Of a stretch of DNA of 28,539 nt, positions 15,582 to 23,464 are shown one piece after another. This DNA is from Roseimarinus sp035271585 (GTDB taxonomy: Bacteria; Bacteroidota; Bacteroidia; Bacteroidales; Prolixibacteraceae), in assembly GCA_035271585.1 (NCBI GenBank), contig DATERL010000169.1:1-28539 (forward strand). Direction: 5' to 3'. The notes beneath the pieces were generated by a model that searched no databases, was not told the DNA's origin, and was given only the letters and a program-made list of their open reading frames with translations. Made by a program: the position numbers and the translations under genes. Position 1 is the first letter of the stretch, and each line of letters starts with the position of its first letter.

Positions 15582-15923
15582 TTACTGAAAATATTGATCT
15601 AAAATATTTTTAACTTGTTTTTTGTTCTGAATGCTACTGGTGGCATTTACTATTTTTCCGTTTTTATAATAAAAAGTAAAAGGTAAACCCATAAATCCAC
15701 GGGCTTCGGGGGCATTGCGAATAACTGCTGCATCGGGAATATCAAATTCCATATCGGCAAATTTTATGTTTTTGTATTCCTCCTTTAATTCGGTCATGGC
15801 GGCATATACCGGAGTACACATAGGCCCCATTCGGCCACAACATATCATTACGTTTTCGTTTTCTTGTAATATTTTTTCAAAATCGGCTTTTGAAAGTACG
15901 TGTTCTAAGTTGGTATGTAACAT
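15582..15923 (-). CDS. Thioredoxin-fold protein with atypical CCGRMGPMC motif
   Basis: This 113-residue cytoplasmic protein has no signal peptide. Its thioredoxin fold is recognisable from ENVMICCGRMGPMCTPVY, the helix AAMTELKEEY, the strand KFADMEFD and the cis-proline loop GFMGLPFTFYYKNGK. If Cys36 is aligned with the second Cys of WCGPC, the nucleophilic Cys position is Gly (GPMC), while two other cysteines, Cys28 and Cys29, lie seven and eight residues before. Redox chemistry would need Cys28/29 with Cys36, or the protein is not a normal disulfide reductase. It is encoded beside an exported thioredoxin. A TATTTTTG box on the minus strand (15956-15949) lies about 25 bp upstream. Confidence 0.8.
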   Translation of the reverse strand: MLHTNLEHVLSKADFEKILQENENVMICCGRMGPMCTPVYAAMTELKEEYKNIKFADMEFDIPDAAVIRNAPEARGFMGLPFTFYYKNGKIVNATSSIQNKKQVKNILDQYFQ

Positions 15924-15948
15924 GATTAAATATCGTTTAAAATTTCAG

Positions 15949-15956
15949 CAAAAATA
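15949..15956 (-). promoter_or_regulatory. Putative -7 element of the atypical thioredoxin gene
   Basis: TATTTTTG on the minus strand fits TAnnTTTG and lies 26 bp before the ATG at 15923. A matching -33 box was not found. Confidence 0.4.
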
Positions 15957-16070
15957 ATCGCTGCAAAAACGATAAGGTGTAACTAATGTCACAAAAGTGC
16001 AATGTTGAATTAATTTAGTATGTACAGATATTGTAAAGATTTTAATACCGTATATGGATTTTAAAGTATT

Positions 16071-16078
16071 TATATTTG
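16071..16078 (+). promoter_or_regulatory. Putative -7 element of an orphan plus-strand transcript
   Basis: TATATTTG matches TAnnTTTG and lies about 150 bp before a strong plus-strand terminator, with no gene between. No good -33 TTTG was found at the usual spacing. Confidence 0.35.
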
Positions 16079-16084
16079 TAGTGT

Positions 16085-16231
16085 AGAAACAAAGCAACAA
16101 GACATTAGGGTGTTTTAAAATGGTTTAGTTTAGATTAGTTGTTGTTTTTAGGGGATGGATTTAATTTTAGAGGGAAACAATTGAAAGTATCATGGCTTTC
16201 TTTAGCAATAAAGAAGGCCATGTTTTTTTTT
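16085..16231 (+). ncRNA. Candidate small RNA of about 145 nt
   Basis: The unit is bounded by a TATATTTG -7 box and a very strong intrinsic terminator. The gene upstream (15582-15923) is on the opposite strand, so nothing else on the plus strand needs this terminator. The only ATG frames inside are very short (for example nine codons from 16155). The next gene, 16248-16694, converges on it. No known RNA family was recognised. The 5' end is predicted from the -7 box and may be off by several bases. Confidence 0.45.
16191..16231 (+). terminator. Strong plus-strand intrinsic terminator
   Basis: CATGGCTTTCTTT (16191-16203) pairs with AAAGAAGGCCATG (16210-16222) over 13 bp with one G-U pair and a 6-nt loop, followed by nine T. 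On the minus strand the downstream sequence is not T-rich, so the direction is plus. Confidence 0.85.
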
Positions 16232-16247
16232 GTAAAAAAAAGTGTTT

Positions 16248-16613
16248 TTAATCAAAAACACTTTCATCGTCACTAATGTCGTCGGCCAATTCGTCAAGGT
16301 CTTCGTCAAGCTCCAATTCATCTTCCGAATACTTGTTTTCGTATTCTTCTTTGATGCCTTCTTTCAGCGTACCGTCAGAGTCGAAGTCTTCATCATCTTC
16401 AATAATTTTGATGGCTTCACTTATCGTCATGCGAACCATGTAATAGCGATCCTCGGTTTCGAAGGGTAGCGCACTAACAATTAAGCCATCTTTATTGGTA
16501 AAGGTAATCAGGTTGTCGCTGAAACCATAAGGATATTCCAGTTTGATTTGCTCCTGGATTTCGACAGGTAATTTGTCGTAATCTTTAATTATCCTTGGTT
16601 TTGAAATGTTCAT
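16248..16613 (-). CDS. Acidic small protein of unknown function
   Basis: I place the start at the ATG at 16613, where the conserved-looking sequence MNISKPRIIKDYDKLPVEI begins, giving 121 residues. The frame is open back to an ATG at 16694, but that extension is Lys/Ile-rich and low in complexity. The core QIKLEYPYGFSDNLITF, TNKDGLIVSALPFETEDRYY and MVRMTISEAIKIIEDD resembles a short uncharacterised family that I have seen in Bacteroidota. The C-terminus is a long acidic tail (YSEDELELDEDLDELADD). No catalytic motif is visible. A GTATTTTGC box on the minus strand near 16736-16728 could be its promoter and would allow either start. Confidence 0.75.
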   Translation of the reverse strand: MNISKPRIIKDYDKLPVEIQEQIKLEYPYGFSDNLITFTNKDGLIVSALPFETEDRYYMVRMTISEAIKIIEDDEDFDSDGTLKEGIKEEYENKYSEDELELDEDLDELADDISDDESVFD

Positions 16614-16891
16614 CTTATTAATCATTTTAAGGTTAAAAACGTGTATTTTTATTTTTTTTATTGTTGTTAACTCGTTTTGTGTGAGTTGTTTCATTGGACT
16701 TAGCTCATCTTATTTTACCGTGGCAAAATACAAAACTTTTAATAACATCCATAAGTTTGTATAAAAAACCGTATAAATATTTTCACATCCATTTTTGAGG
16801 GCCAAAAATGATCCAATAAAAATTGGAAAACAATTTTTTAAACAAAACGCTTTAATGGTGGTTTAACTTTGTTCGAAATACGATAAGTTGT

Positions 16892-16921
16892 TTTGTGATT
16901 CGTCTAAAACTGCGTATTTTG
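16892..16921 (+). promoter_or_regulatory. Putative promoter of gpmI
   Basis: TTTG (16892-16895) is followed by 19 bases and TATTTTG (16915-16921), one base short of the TAnnTTTG consensus. Transcription would start around 16928, about 27 nt before the ATG. Confidence 0.45.
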
Positions 16922-16954
16922 CACCTTCATAATTAATTAGAATACAATAAGAAT

Positions 16955-18481
16955 ATGGCAAATAATAAGAAAACAATGCTGATGATCCTCGACGGTTGGG
17001 GAATTGGAAAAGGTGATAAGGGCGATATCGTGAAAACAGCACCAACTCCATTCATCGATTCGCTGCTTGAAGAATATCCGCATTCAAAGTTACTGGCAAG
17101 TGGCGAACATGTTGGTTTGCCCGATGGCCAAATGGGAAACTCCGAAGTTGGCCACCTGAATTTAGGCGCCGGCAGAGTGCTTTATCAAGATATGGTGAAA
17201 ATTACCCGTGCCGTTAGAGATAAATCTTTGTGGCAGCACCCTCAAGTATTGAAAGCTTATAATTACGCTAAAGAAAATAACAAACAGGTTCACTTGGTTG
17301 GTTTGGTGGGGCCTGGTGGTGTTCACGCACTGAGCACACACATGGTGGCCCTTTGCCAAATTGCAACCGACATGGGACTTAAGAAGGTCTTTATACACGG
17401 TCTTACCGATGGGCGCGACACCGATCCCCGTTCGGGATATGGTTTTCTTGAATCGGACTTAGAAGCGCTGAAAAATACCAATGCTCGTTTTGCTTCAATT
17501 ATTGGTCGCTATTTTGGTATGGATCGTGATAAAAACTACGACCGCATGAAGTTGGCTTATGATCTGTGGCTTGATGGTAAAGGAGAAAAGTCGACCAACT
17601 TGTTGGAAACCATTAAAGGCTATTACAACCAGGGAATTACCGACGAATTTATGAAGCCAATTATAATGACTGGCAAAGATGGTCAACCTTTGGCTACTTT
17701 CGAAGCTGGTGACGTTGTATTGTGCTTTAACTTTCGTACCGACCGTTTGCGCCAAGCAACCATTGCTTTTACTCAGGAAGATTTGCCCGAGTTTGGAATG
17801 AAAACTCAAAAATTAAAATGGTACACTTTAACCGAGTACAAGGCCGATTTTAAAAATATTGAAGTTATTTTCAGAAAAGATAATGTTACCAATACCATGG
17901 GTGAAGTGGTGGCTAAAGCTGGATTAAAGCAAATTAGAATTGCCGAAACCGAAAAATATGCTCACGTTACCTTCTTCTTCTCAGGTGGACGTGAGAAAGA
18001 ATTTGCTGGCGAAAAACGGATTTTATGCCCATCGCCTAAAGTACCCACCTACGACCTTCAGCCCGAAATGAGCGCTTACGATATTCGCAATGCCATTGTG
18101 CCTGAGCTCGAAAATCAAACTGCCGATTTTGTTTGCCTTAATTTTGCCAATGGCGACATGGTGGGCCATACCGGTGTTTACGAAGCAATTTACAAGGCAG
18201 TTATGGCCGTTGACGCTTGCGTTAAAGATGTAATTACAGCCGCAAAAAAAGGTGGATACGATGTGTTAATCATCGCCGACCATGGCAATGCCGATAATGC
18301 CCTCAACGAAGATGGTTCGCCCAATACCGCGCACTCGCTGAACCCTGTTCCTTGTATTTGGGTTACCGAAAATAAATCGCATAAAATTAGCGACGGCGTT
18401 TTGGCCGATGTTGCCCCAACTTTATTAACCATTATGGGACTTGAGGTGCCAAGCGATATGACCGGAAAAGTATTGGTTTAA
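16955..18481 (+). CDS. gpmI: 2,3-bisphosphoglycerate-independent phosphoglycerate mutase
   Basis: This 508-residue glycolytic enzyme interconverts 3- and 2-phosphoglycerate. Seen: Asp13 in MILDGWGIG and the phosphorylated Ser63 in QMGNSEVGHLNLGAGR (phosphatase domain), the substrate-binding HGLTDGRDTDPRSG and IGRYFGMDRDKNYDR of the transferase domain, and the metal ligands in NFRTDRLRQ, FANGDMVGHTG and IADHGNADN. Length and motifs match Mn-dependent iPGM. It has its own promoter-like sequence and terminator, so it is probably monocistronic. Confidence 0.98.
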   Translation: MANNKKTMLMILDGWGIGKGDKGDIVKTAPTPFIDSLLEEYPHSKLLASGEHVGLPDGQMGNSEVGHLNLGAGRVLYQDMVKITRAVRDKSLWQHPQVLKAYNYAKENNKQVHLVGLVGPGGVHALSTHMVALCQIATDMGLKKVFIHGLTDGRDTDPRSGYGFLESDLEALKNTNARFASIIGRYFGMDRDKNYDRMKLAYDLWLDGKGEKSTNLLETIKGYYNQGITDEFMKPIIMTGKDGQPLATFEAGDVVLCFNFRTDRLRQATIAFTQEDLPEFGMKTQKLKWYTLTEYKADFKNIEVIFRKDNVTNTMGEVVAKAGLKQIRIAETEKYAHVTFFFSGGREKEFAGEKRILCPSPKVPTYDLQPEMSAYDIRNAIVPELENQTADFVCLNFANGDMVGHTGVYEAIYKAVMAVDACVKDVITAAKKGGYDVLIIADHGNADNALNEDGSPNTAHSLNPVPCIWVTENKSHKISDGVLADVAPTLLTIMGLEVPSDMTGKVLV

Positions 18482-18503
18482 TACATCGATAAAAGAAATA
18501 TAT

Positions 18504-18537
18504 AACCTTCGGAGACTAATGTTTTCGAAGGTTTTTT
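18504..18537 (+). terminator. Intrinsic terminator of gpmI
   Basis: AACCTTCG (18504-18511) pairs with CGAAGGTT (18526-18533) and is followed by a T run, about 20 bp after the gpmI stop. TATA sequences on both sides can lengthen the stem. Confidence 0.8.
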
Positions 18538-18583
18538 ATATCTCACCTGTTCATCACAACAAATATAATGAGGTGAATTTTTG

Positions 18584-18591
18584 TAACTTTG
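18584..18591 (+). promoter_or_regulatory. Putative -7 element of the aldehyde dehydrogenase gene
   Basis: TAACTTTG matches TAnnTTTG exactly. Its predicted transcription start near 18598 leaves about 11 nt before ATG 18609 and 20 nt before ATG 18618, which favours the latter as start codon. Confidence 0.45.
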
Positions 18592-18617
18592 TATAGCCAA
18601 ACAAAAAAATGTTAATA

Positions 18618-19976
18618 ATGAAATCAATTAATCCATTCAATAATAAATTCATTGCCGATTATCCTGAAATATCAATCGAAGAAGTGACCTATGCCGTTGA
18701 ACTCAATTACAAGGCGTGGAAACGTTGGCGGTTGACTACATTTGAAAAAAGAGCTGCTTTGATGCGCCAGTCAGCAATGGTTTTACGAAACCGAAAAGTT
18801 GAATTAGCTGAACTAATGACACTTGAAATGGGAAAACGGATTGCTGAATCGGAAGCCGAAATCGAAAAAAGTGCTTGGGTTTGCGAGTACTATGCCGAAC
18901 ACGCGCAATCCATGCTAGCTGATGAACCCATCGTTAGCGACGGTCAAAAAAGTATGGTCGTTTTTCAGCCCATTGGTCCGGTTTTAGCCGTAATGCCCTG
19001 GAATTTCCCATTTTGGCAGGTTTTTCGGTTTTTAGCGCCAGCACTTATGGCTGGAAATACAGGTTTGCTCAAACATGCCTCTAATGTACAAGGCTGCGCG
19101 GCAGCCATCGAACAGGTTTTACTTGAAGCCGGTTTCCCTAAAAATGTTTTTAGAACGCTCCATATTGGTGCTTCAAAAGTTGAAGCGGTTATTGGCAACC
19201 CTAAGGTAAAGGCGGTAACCATAACAGGCAGTGAGGATGCCGGCAGAATTGTGGCTGCTCAGGCTGGAAAACACCTTAAAAAAGTAGTGCTCGAACTTGG
19301 TGGTTCCGACCCCTGTATTGTGCTGGCCGATGCCGATCTCGACGAAGCTGCAAAAGTTAGCGTTCAAAGTCGGATGCTTACCGCTGGACAAACCTGCATT
19401 GCTGCCAAACGGCTTATTGTTGTTGAAGAAGTTGCTGAGCTCTTCCTCGAGAAAGTTAAAAATGAGCTAACTAATTATAAACTCGGTAATCCCTTAGATC
19501 GTAGTGTTTTATTGGGGCCGTTGGCCAAACCAAACTTTGTTGAAGAACTTCATAAGCAAGTAAGCCAATCGGTTAAAATGGGAGCGAAAATTGAAATGGG
19601 TGGCGAAATTATGGATCGCGATAGTTGTTTTTATCCAGCCACTTTACTTACCAATATAAACAGGTACATGCCTGTTTTTCGTGAAGAAACCTTTGGCCCT
19701 GTAATCGCTTTTGTGATTGCAAAAACCGAAAAAGAAGCCATTGACTTGGCCAACGACAGCTCGTTTGGTTTAGGGGCTTCGCTGTGGACCGGCAACATTA
19801 ACCGCGGCGAAAAACTCGCGCGCAACATTGATGCTGGTGCTGTTTTTGTAAATGGTATGGTGAAATCAGATCCTCGTTTGCCCTTTGGTGGAACAAAAAA
19901 TTCAGGCTTCGGACGCGAATTGTCTCACTATGGGATTAAAGAATTTTGCAATATCAAAAGTGTGTGGATAAAATAA
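18618..19976 (+). CDS. NAD(P)-dependent aldehyde dehydrogenase, succinate-semialdehyde type
   Basis: With the ATG at 18618 (MKSINPFNNK) the protein has 452 residues; an in-frame ATG at 18609 would add three. The aldehyde dehydrogenase fold is complete: MPWNFPFWQVFR with the catalytic Asn, TGSEDAGRIVAAQAG in the cofactor domain, the general base in LELGGSDPCIVL, the nucleophile about Cys260 in GQTCIAAKR, FREETFGPV and PFGGTKNSGFGRE. Length and local sequence (MTLEMGKRIAESEAEIEKSAWVCEYYAE split as MTLEMGK and SAWVCEYYAE) are like GabD-type short succinate-semialdehyde dehydrogenases. Substrate choice remains inference. Its terminator lies within the tail of the convergent gene. Confidence 0.92.
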   Translation: MKSINPFNNKFIADYPEISIEEVTYAVELNYKAWKRWRLTTFEKRAALMRQSAMVLRNRKVELAELMTLEMGKRIAESEAEIEKSAWVCEYYAEHAQSMLADEPIVSDGQKSMVVFQPIGPVLAVMPWNFPFWQVFRFLAPALMAGNTGLLKHASNVQGCAAAIEQVLLEAGFPKNVFRTLHIGASKVEAVIGNPKVKAVTITGSEDAGRIVAAQAGKHLKKVVLELGGSDPCIVLADADLDEAAKVSVQSRMLTAGQTCIAAKRLIVVEEVAELFLEKVKNELTNYKLGNPLDRSVLLGPLAKPNFVEELHKQVSQSVKMGAKIEMGGEIMDRDSCFYPATLLTNINRYMPVFREETFGPVIAFVIAKTEKEAIDLANDSSFGLGASLWTGNINRGEKLARNIDAGAVFVNGMVKSDPRLPFGGTKNSGFGRELSHYGIKEFCNIKSVWIK

Positions 19977-19983
19977 GGTTAAG

Positions 19984-20349
19984 TTAGGTGAAAGAGGCGA
20001 GGTAATCAAGCGCCTCTTTTTTCGTTTTGAATTGTTTGATGTTGCGCCCTGTTATTTTTATAAAACCATTATATAAAACCGACAATAATCCATACAGACC
20101 AATTATTGCGCTTGCCTTTATGTGAAGTGTGTTTTTTTTGGCAACTTGTATAAAATGACTCCGTATTTCGTAATCAAAAAACATCCCTTCCATATTTATG
20201 AGCGCAAGGGTTGAATTTACATCTTGTTGTTGGATGAGGTCGCCACTTAAGTCTTTCAATTCAATAATCTGTTCTTTCTTTTTTAAGTTGGAAAAATTTA
20301 GATATAAAATCTCTTTCCCCTTATGTTTGATTATTTCAGGTTTCCTCAT
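19984..20349 (-). CDS. STAS-like domain protein, function unknown
   Basis: This 121-residue protein starts MRKPEIIKHKGKEILYLNF and continues with alternating strands and helices: LALINMEGMFFDYEIRSHF, KKNTLHIKASAIIGLYGL, LYNGFIKITGRNIKQFKTKK and EALDYLASF. The order and the closing KEALDYLA helix resemble STAS or SpoIIAA-like proteins that are common in Bacteroidota, where the end of the domain is typically an ALDWL-type helix. No signal peptide is seen. The last codons double as the hairpin that terminates the convergent aldehyde dehydrogenase. The domain call is moderate and the role unknown. Confidence 0.7.
   Translation of the reverse strand: MRKPEIIKHKGKEILYLNFSNLKKKEQIIELKDLSGDLIQQQDVNSTLALINMEGMFFDYEIRSHFIQVAKKNTLHIKASAIIGLYGLLSVLYNGFIKITGRNIKQFKTKKEALDYLASFT
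19991..20022 (+). terminator. Intrinsic terminator of the aldehyde dehydrogenase, inside the convergent gene
   Basis: AAAGAGGCG (19991-19999) pairs perfectly with CGCCTCTTT (20011-20019) and is followed by more T. It lies 15 bp after the dehydrogenase stop and within the final codons (KKEALDYLASFT) of the minus-strand gene. Confidence 0.8.
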
Positions 20350-20494
20350 GCTAGTGATTCTTTTGTGTCTTTTATATGGCTTTTTCCCGAAGAAACGATT
20401 ATTTGGATGATTTAAAAACTAAATCTGCCATCAAGCATGAATTTTAAGTGAAAGAACCATTTTTTAAACAAACAGTTTTTCTTAATCTTGTAAA

Positions 20495-21073
20495 ATGATT
20501 CAGATAGATAATGCCATTATAAGTTTCGATGTTTTCGAAAAATTCTTTTTGTGCGACCTGATGGCCTGTAAAGGGGCTTGTTGTGTCGAGGGTGTATCGG
20601 GTGCCCCTGTTACTATGGAAGAAGTAGTGCTCATTAAAAAGTACTATCCTCTTTTTGAACAATATCTGCCCGACGAACATCGCAAGGTGATTCATGAAGA
20701 AGGGTTCTCAATAATCGACAATGATGGCGATTTAGTGACCCCTTTATACAACGAAAGTGCTTGTGCTTATACTTATGCCGATGAAAATGGAATTACTAAG
20801 TGCGCCATCGAAAAGGCTTTTCTTGAAGGGAAAATTGATTTTAGAAAGCCTATTTCGTGTCATCTTTTCCCTATTCGAATTACCGAACATCCAAACTTTG
20901 ATGCAGTAAACTATCAGCGCTTGCACATTTGTAAAGCCGCACGCGATTGTGGCATTCGAAATAAATTACCCTTGTACAAGTTCCTAAAAGATCCGCTTAT
21001 TCGTAAATATGGCGAAGATTGGTATCACGAGCTTGAGGTGGCAGCCGAATACGTAAAGGATTTGTCGCGATAA
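20495..21073 (+). CDS. DUF3109-family cysteine-rich protein
   Basis: This 192-residue protein starts MIQIDNAIISFDVFEKFFLC. Conserved cysteines are clustered early (Cys20, Cys25, Cys29, Cys30 in FLCDLMACKGACCVEG) and recur later (SACAYTY, ITKCAIE, ISCHLFPIRI, HICKAARDCG). This is the layout of DUF3109 proteins and resembles YkgJ-type zinc or iron-sulfur cysteine-cluster proteins. The biochemical role of the family is not established to my knowledge. Metal binding is inferred from the cysteine pattern. It is transcribed divergently from the STAS-like gene. A weak hairpin follows it. Confidence 0.88.
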   Translation: MIQIDNAIISFDVFEKFFLCDLMACKGACCVEGVSGAPVTMEEVVLIKKYYPLFEQYLPDEHRKVIHEEGFSIIDNDGDLVTPLYNESACAYTYADENGITKCAIEKAFLEGKIDFRKPISCHLFPIRITEHPNFDAVNYQRLHICKAARDCGIRNKLPLYKFLKDPLIRKYGEDWYHELEVAAEYVKDLSR

Positions 21074-21086
21074 AGTTTATTTATTT

Positions 21087-21108
21087 AATTGAAGCTGAAT
21101 TCAATTTT
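21087..21108 (+). terminator. Weak hairpin after the DUF3109 gene
   Basis: AATTGAA (21087-21093) pairs with TTCAATT (21100-21106), followed by TT. AT-rich stem and short T tail make this a modest terminator candidate. Confidence 0.4.
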
Positions 21109-21269
21109 AAGTACGGTCAATCTAATCTTTTCCCTATTTTTGTGTTTTAATAGCAATTAAGTTTTGATAACAGTACGGTGTTTTTTTGTTTTTACCTTGA
21201 AATCATTTTATTATGACTTATATGTCTTATTATAAATGAACATTGATTCATCTTATTACTAATATCTAA

Positions 21270-21287
21270 TCCCGATGGTTATCGGGA
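21270..21287. promoter_or_regulatory. Hairpin just upstream of argH
   Basis: TCCCGAT (21270-21276) and ATCGGGA (21281-21287) form a perfect 7-bp stem with loop GGTT, ending 16 bp before the argH ATG. A TATTTTTG -7 box at 21135-21142 would give a leader of about 155 nt that includes it. It could be an operator, a leader structure or a copy of a dispersed palindrome. Confidence 0.4.
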
Positions 21288-21303
21288 CTAACAATCTCTT
21301 TTT

Positions 21304-22668
21304 ATGAGCAATCAGAAAATTAATCCCGAAAAAATATGGGAAAAAGGAATTCCAGTTGATGAGTTGATTGAAAAATTTACCGTTGGAAAAGACCGCGACA
21401 TGGATCTCTACCTCGCACCCTTCGATGTGCTGGGTTCCATTGCCCATGTTAAAATGCTGAATTCAATTGGTTTGATTGCCGATCACGAATTGCCAGTTTT
21501 GGTTAAGGAACTGCTTGCTATTTATTCAGAAATCAAAAAGGGGAATTTCGAAATTGAAGAGGGTATTGAAGATGTTCACTCGCAAGTTGAATTAATGCTG
21601 ACCCGTAAGTTGGGCAATGTGGGCAAGAAAATCCACAGCGGTCGCTCGCGTAACGATCAGGTTTTGGTCGATCTAAAGCTATTTGCCCGCAACGAAATAA
21701 AAGAAATTGTTGAGCTCACCAACGAATTGTTCGAAGTATTGATTGCTCGCAGCGAAGCATCCAAAGATATTCTGATTCCAGGCTATACCCATTTGCAGGT
21801 AGCCATGCCCTCGTCGTTTGGATTGTGGTTTGGCGCTTATGCCGAAAGCCTAACCGACGACCTTCAACTGATGAACGCTGCTTGGAAAATCACCAATCAA
21901 AACCCTCTGGGATCGGCTGCTGGTTATGGCTCTAGCTTTCCGCTCGACCGTCAAATGACCACCGACTTGTTGGGTTTCGATGCCATGAACTACAACGTGG
22001 TGTATGCCCAAATGGGGCGTGGCAAAGTGGAGAAAACCATCGCATTTGCCATGTCGTCGATTGCGGCTACGCTTTCGAAACTGGCTTTTGATGTGTGCTT
22101 ATTTACCAGCCAAAACTTCGGCTTCGTTACTTTGCCCGACAACATTACTACCGGTTCGAGCATAATGCCGCACAAAAAAAACCCCGACGTTTTTGAACTT
22201 CTGCGCTCGCACTGCAACCGCATACAAGCATTGCCCAACACCATTACGTTAATGATTAACAACTTGCCCAGTGGCTATTTTCGCGACCTGCAAATTATTA
22301 AAGAAGAGTTTTTGCCCGCTTTCGACGAGTTGAAAGATTGCCTTAAAATTGCAGCCTACGCCATTGAGTCGATGAAAGTAAGCAATAAGGTGCTCGACGA
22401 TAAGCGTTACGATTTAATATTCAGCGTTGAAGAAGTAAACAGGTTGGTAAACGGTGGAATGCCTTTTAGAGATGCCTACAAGCACGTGGCTCAAAAAATA
22501 ATGGACAACAATTTTATTCCGGTCAAAAAAGTAAAACATACTCATGCGGGGAGCATCGGTAATTTATGCAATGCCGAAATTCAACAAAAAATGAACACCA
22601 TTGTGGCCCAATTTAATTTTGAAAAGGTTGATGAGGCATTGGCGGGCTTGTTGTTGGTTGATAGCTGA
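21304..22668 (+). CDS. argH: Argininosuccinate lyase
   Basis: This 454-residue enzyme of the fumarase/aspartase superfamily cleaves argininosuccinate to arginine and fumarate. Seen: KIHSGRSRNDQVLVDLKL, the catalytic-His segment PGYTHLQVAMPSSFG, and the signature GSSIMPHKKNPDVFELLR starting at Gly284 with its mobile catalytic serine. The N-terminal WEKGIPVDELIEKFTVGKD replaces the more usual WGGRF start, a common variant in Bacteroidota. The stop codon lies inside a heptanucleotide repeat array, and the last codons (VDS) are the array's first unit. No other arginine gene is adjacent. Confidence 0.97.
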   Translation: MSNQKINPEKIWEKGIPVDELIEKFTVGKDRDMDLYLAPFDVLGSIAHVKMLNSIGLIADHELPVLVKELLAIYSEIKKGNFEIEEGIEDVHSQVELMLTRKLGNVGKKIHSGRSRNDQVLVDLKLFARNEIKEIVELTNELFEVLIARSEASKDILIPGYTHLQVAMPSSFGLWFGAYAESLTDDLQLMNAAWKITNQNPLGSAAGYGSSFPLDRQMTTDLLGFDAMNYNVVYAQMGRGKVEKTIAFAMSSIAATLSKLAFDVCLFTSQNFGFVTLPDNITTGSSIMPHKKNPDVFELLRSHCNRIQALPNTITLMINNLPSGYFRDLQIIKEEFLPAFDELKDCLKIAAYAIESMKVSNKVLDDKRYDLIFSVEEVNRLVNGGMPFRDAYKHVAQKIMDNNFIPVKKVKHTHAGSIGNLCNAEIQQKMNTIVAQFNFEKVDEALAGLLLVDS

Positions 22669-22715
22669 TGGCTAATAGCTGATAGCTGATAGCTAATGGC
22701 TGATGGCTAATGGCT
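22660..22715. repeat. Heptanucleotide tandem repeat, 8 units of RATRGCT
   Basis: The units read in order GATAGCT, GATGGCT, AATAGCT, GATAGCT, GATAGCT, AATGGCT, GATGGCT and AATGGCT, with no gaps. All variation is purine-for-purine at positions 1 and 4. The array starts in the last two sense codons of argH and includes its TGA. A ninth, broken unit AATTTGT follows. Confidence 0.9.
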
Positions 22716-22756
22716 AATTTGTCTTGTGCTTTTAGCTTTATCGTATGGTTGCAGTG

Positions 22757-23323
22757 TTATTTATTCCAATTAAGTCCTAATTTTAGTTCGGCAGCGTGTA
22801 TTTTGTCGCTGCTTTTAATTCCCAGGCGCGGATAACGGGTGTAGCTGTATTCAAGTTTTGTGTAAAACCGTAGTTTTTCGCTTAGCGTAAACAGGTAGCC
22901 AAAGTCGAAACGGGTTTGGTGGCCAAATATACTACCATCTAAATTCGACATTCGCAATTGATTAAGCAGCAAGCCATATCCAATAAAAGGAACGGCTTTT
23001 TTAGCGGGTGTTAAATGATGCCGAACGGTCCAACCATACGATAATATGCGGGCCGAATTGTCGCTTTTACCTTGCGATAAATAGGTGTAACCCAATGGAA
23101 CGGTAATGAACGATGCCGGTTTCCCATTAAACCCCGAAAGCTGCCAAGCGTAATCACATAGAAGGGTAAACCCGCCAGTTTTGATGTCGAACGTAGTTGA
23201 GGGGATTTGGCGGTATCCAATTTCTACAGCGTAATTTTTGGGTGCTTTGTTAAGTGTTTGTCCCGACAAGTTAATGACAATTGCCATTAGAAAGAAAACA
23301 CTTGTTACGGTTCGTTTTATCAT
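22757..23323 (-). CDS. Small outer-membrane beta-barrel protein, function unknown
   Basis: This 188-residue protein has a signal peptide ending NLSGQ, then TLNKAPKNYAVEIGYRQIP. The rest is strongly barrel-like with aromatic girdles and repeated strand-turn patterns (FTLLCDYAWQLSGF, ASFITVPLGYTYLSQGKSD, ILSYGWTVRHHLTP, PFIGYGLLLNQLRM, QTRFDFGYLFTLSEKLRFY, KLEYSYTRYPRLG) and ends AAELKLGLNWNK. It resembles the broad OMP_b-brl class. I do not recognise a specific family. It converges on argH and is divergent from the GH5 gene. Confidence 0.72.
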   Translation of the reverse strand: MIKRTVTSVFFLMAIVINLSGQTLNKAPKNYAVEIGYRQIPSTTFDIKTGGFTLLCDYAWQLSGFNGKPASFITVPLGYTYLSQGKSDNSARILSYGWTVRHHLTPAKKAVPFIGYGLLLNQLRMSNLDGSIFGHQTRFDFGYLFTLSEKLRFYTKLEYSYTRYPRLGIKSSDKIHAAELKLGLNWNK

Positions 23324-23464
23324 GAGATTATAATTTGAAAAACTTATTCAAATAACCTTTATTGTTCGGTTTTGTTCAATAATATTTGTAGCATTTCGAG
23401 TTGCTTAACCGTTTCTTTTCAATTTTTTTACATTTCACACTGTCATTCAAAACATCTGCCACCA

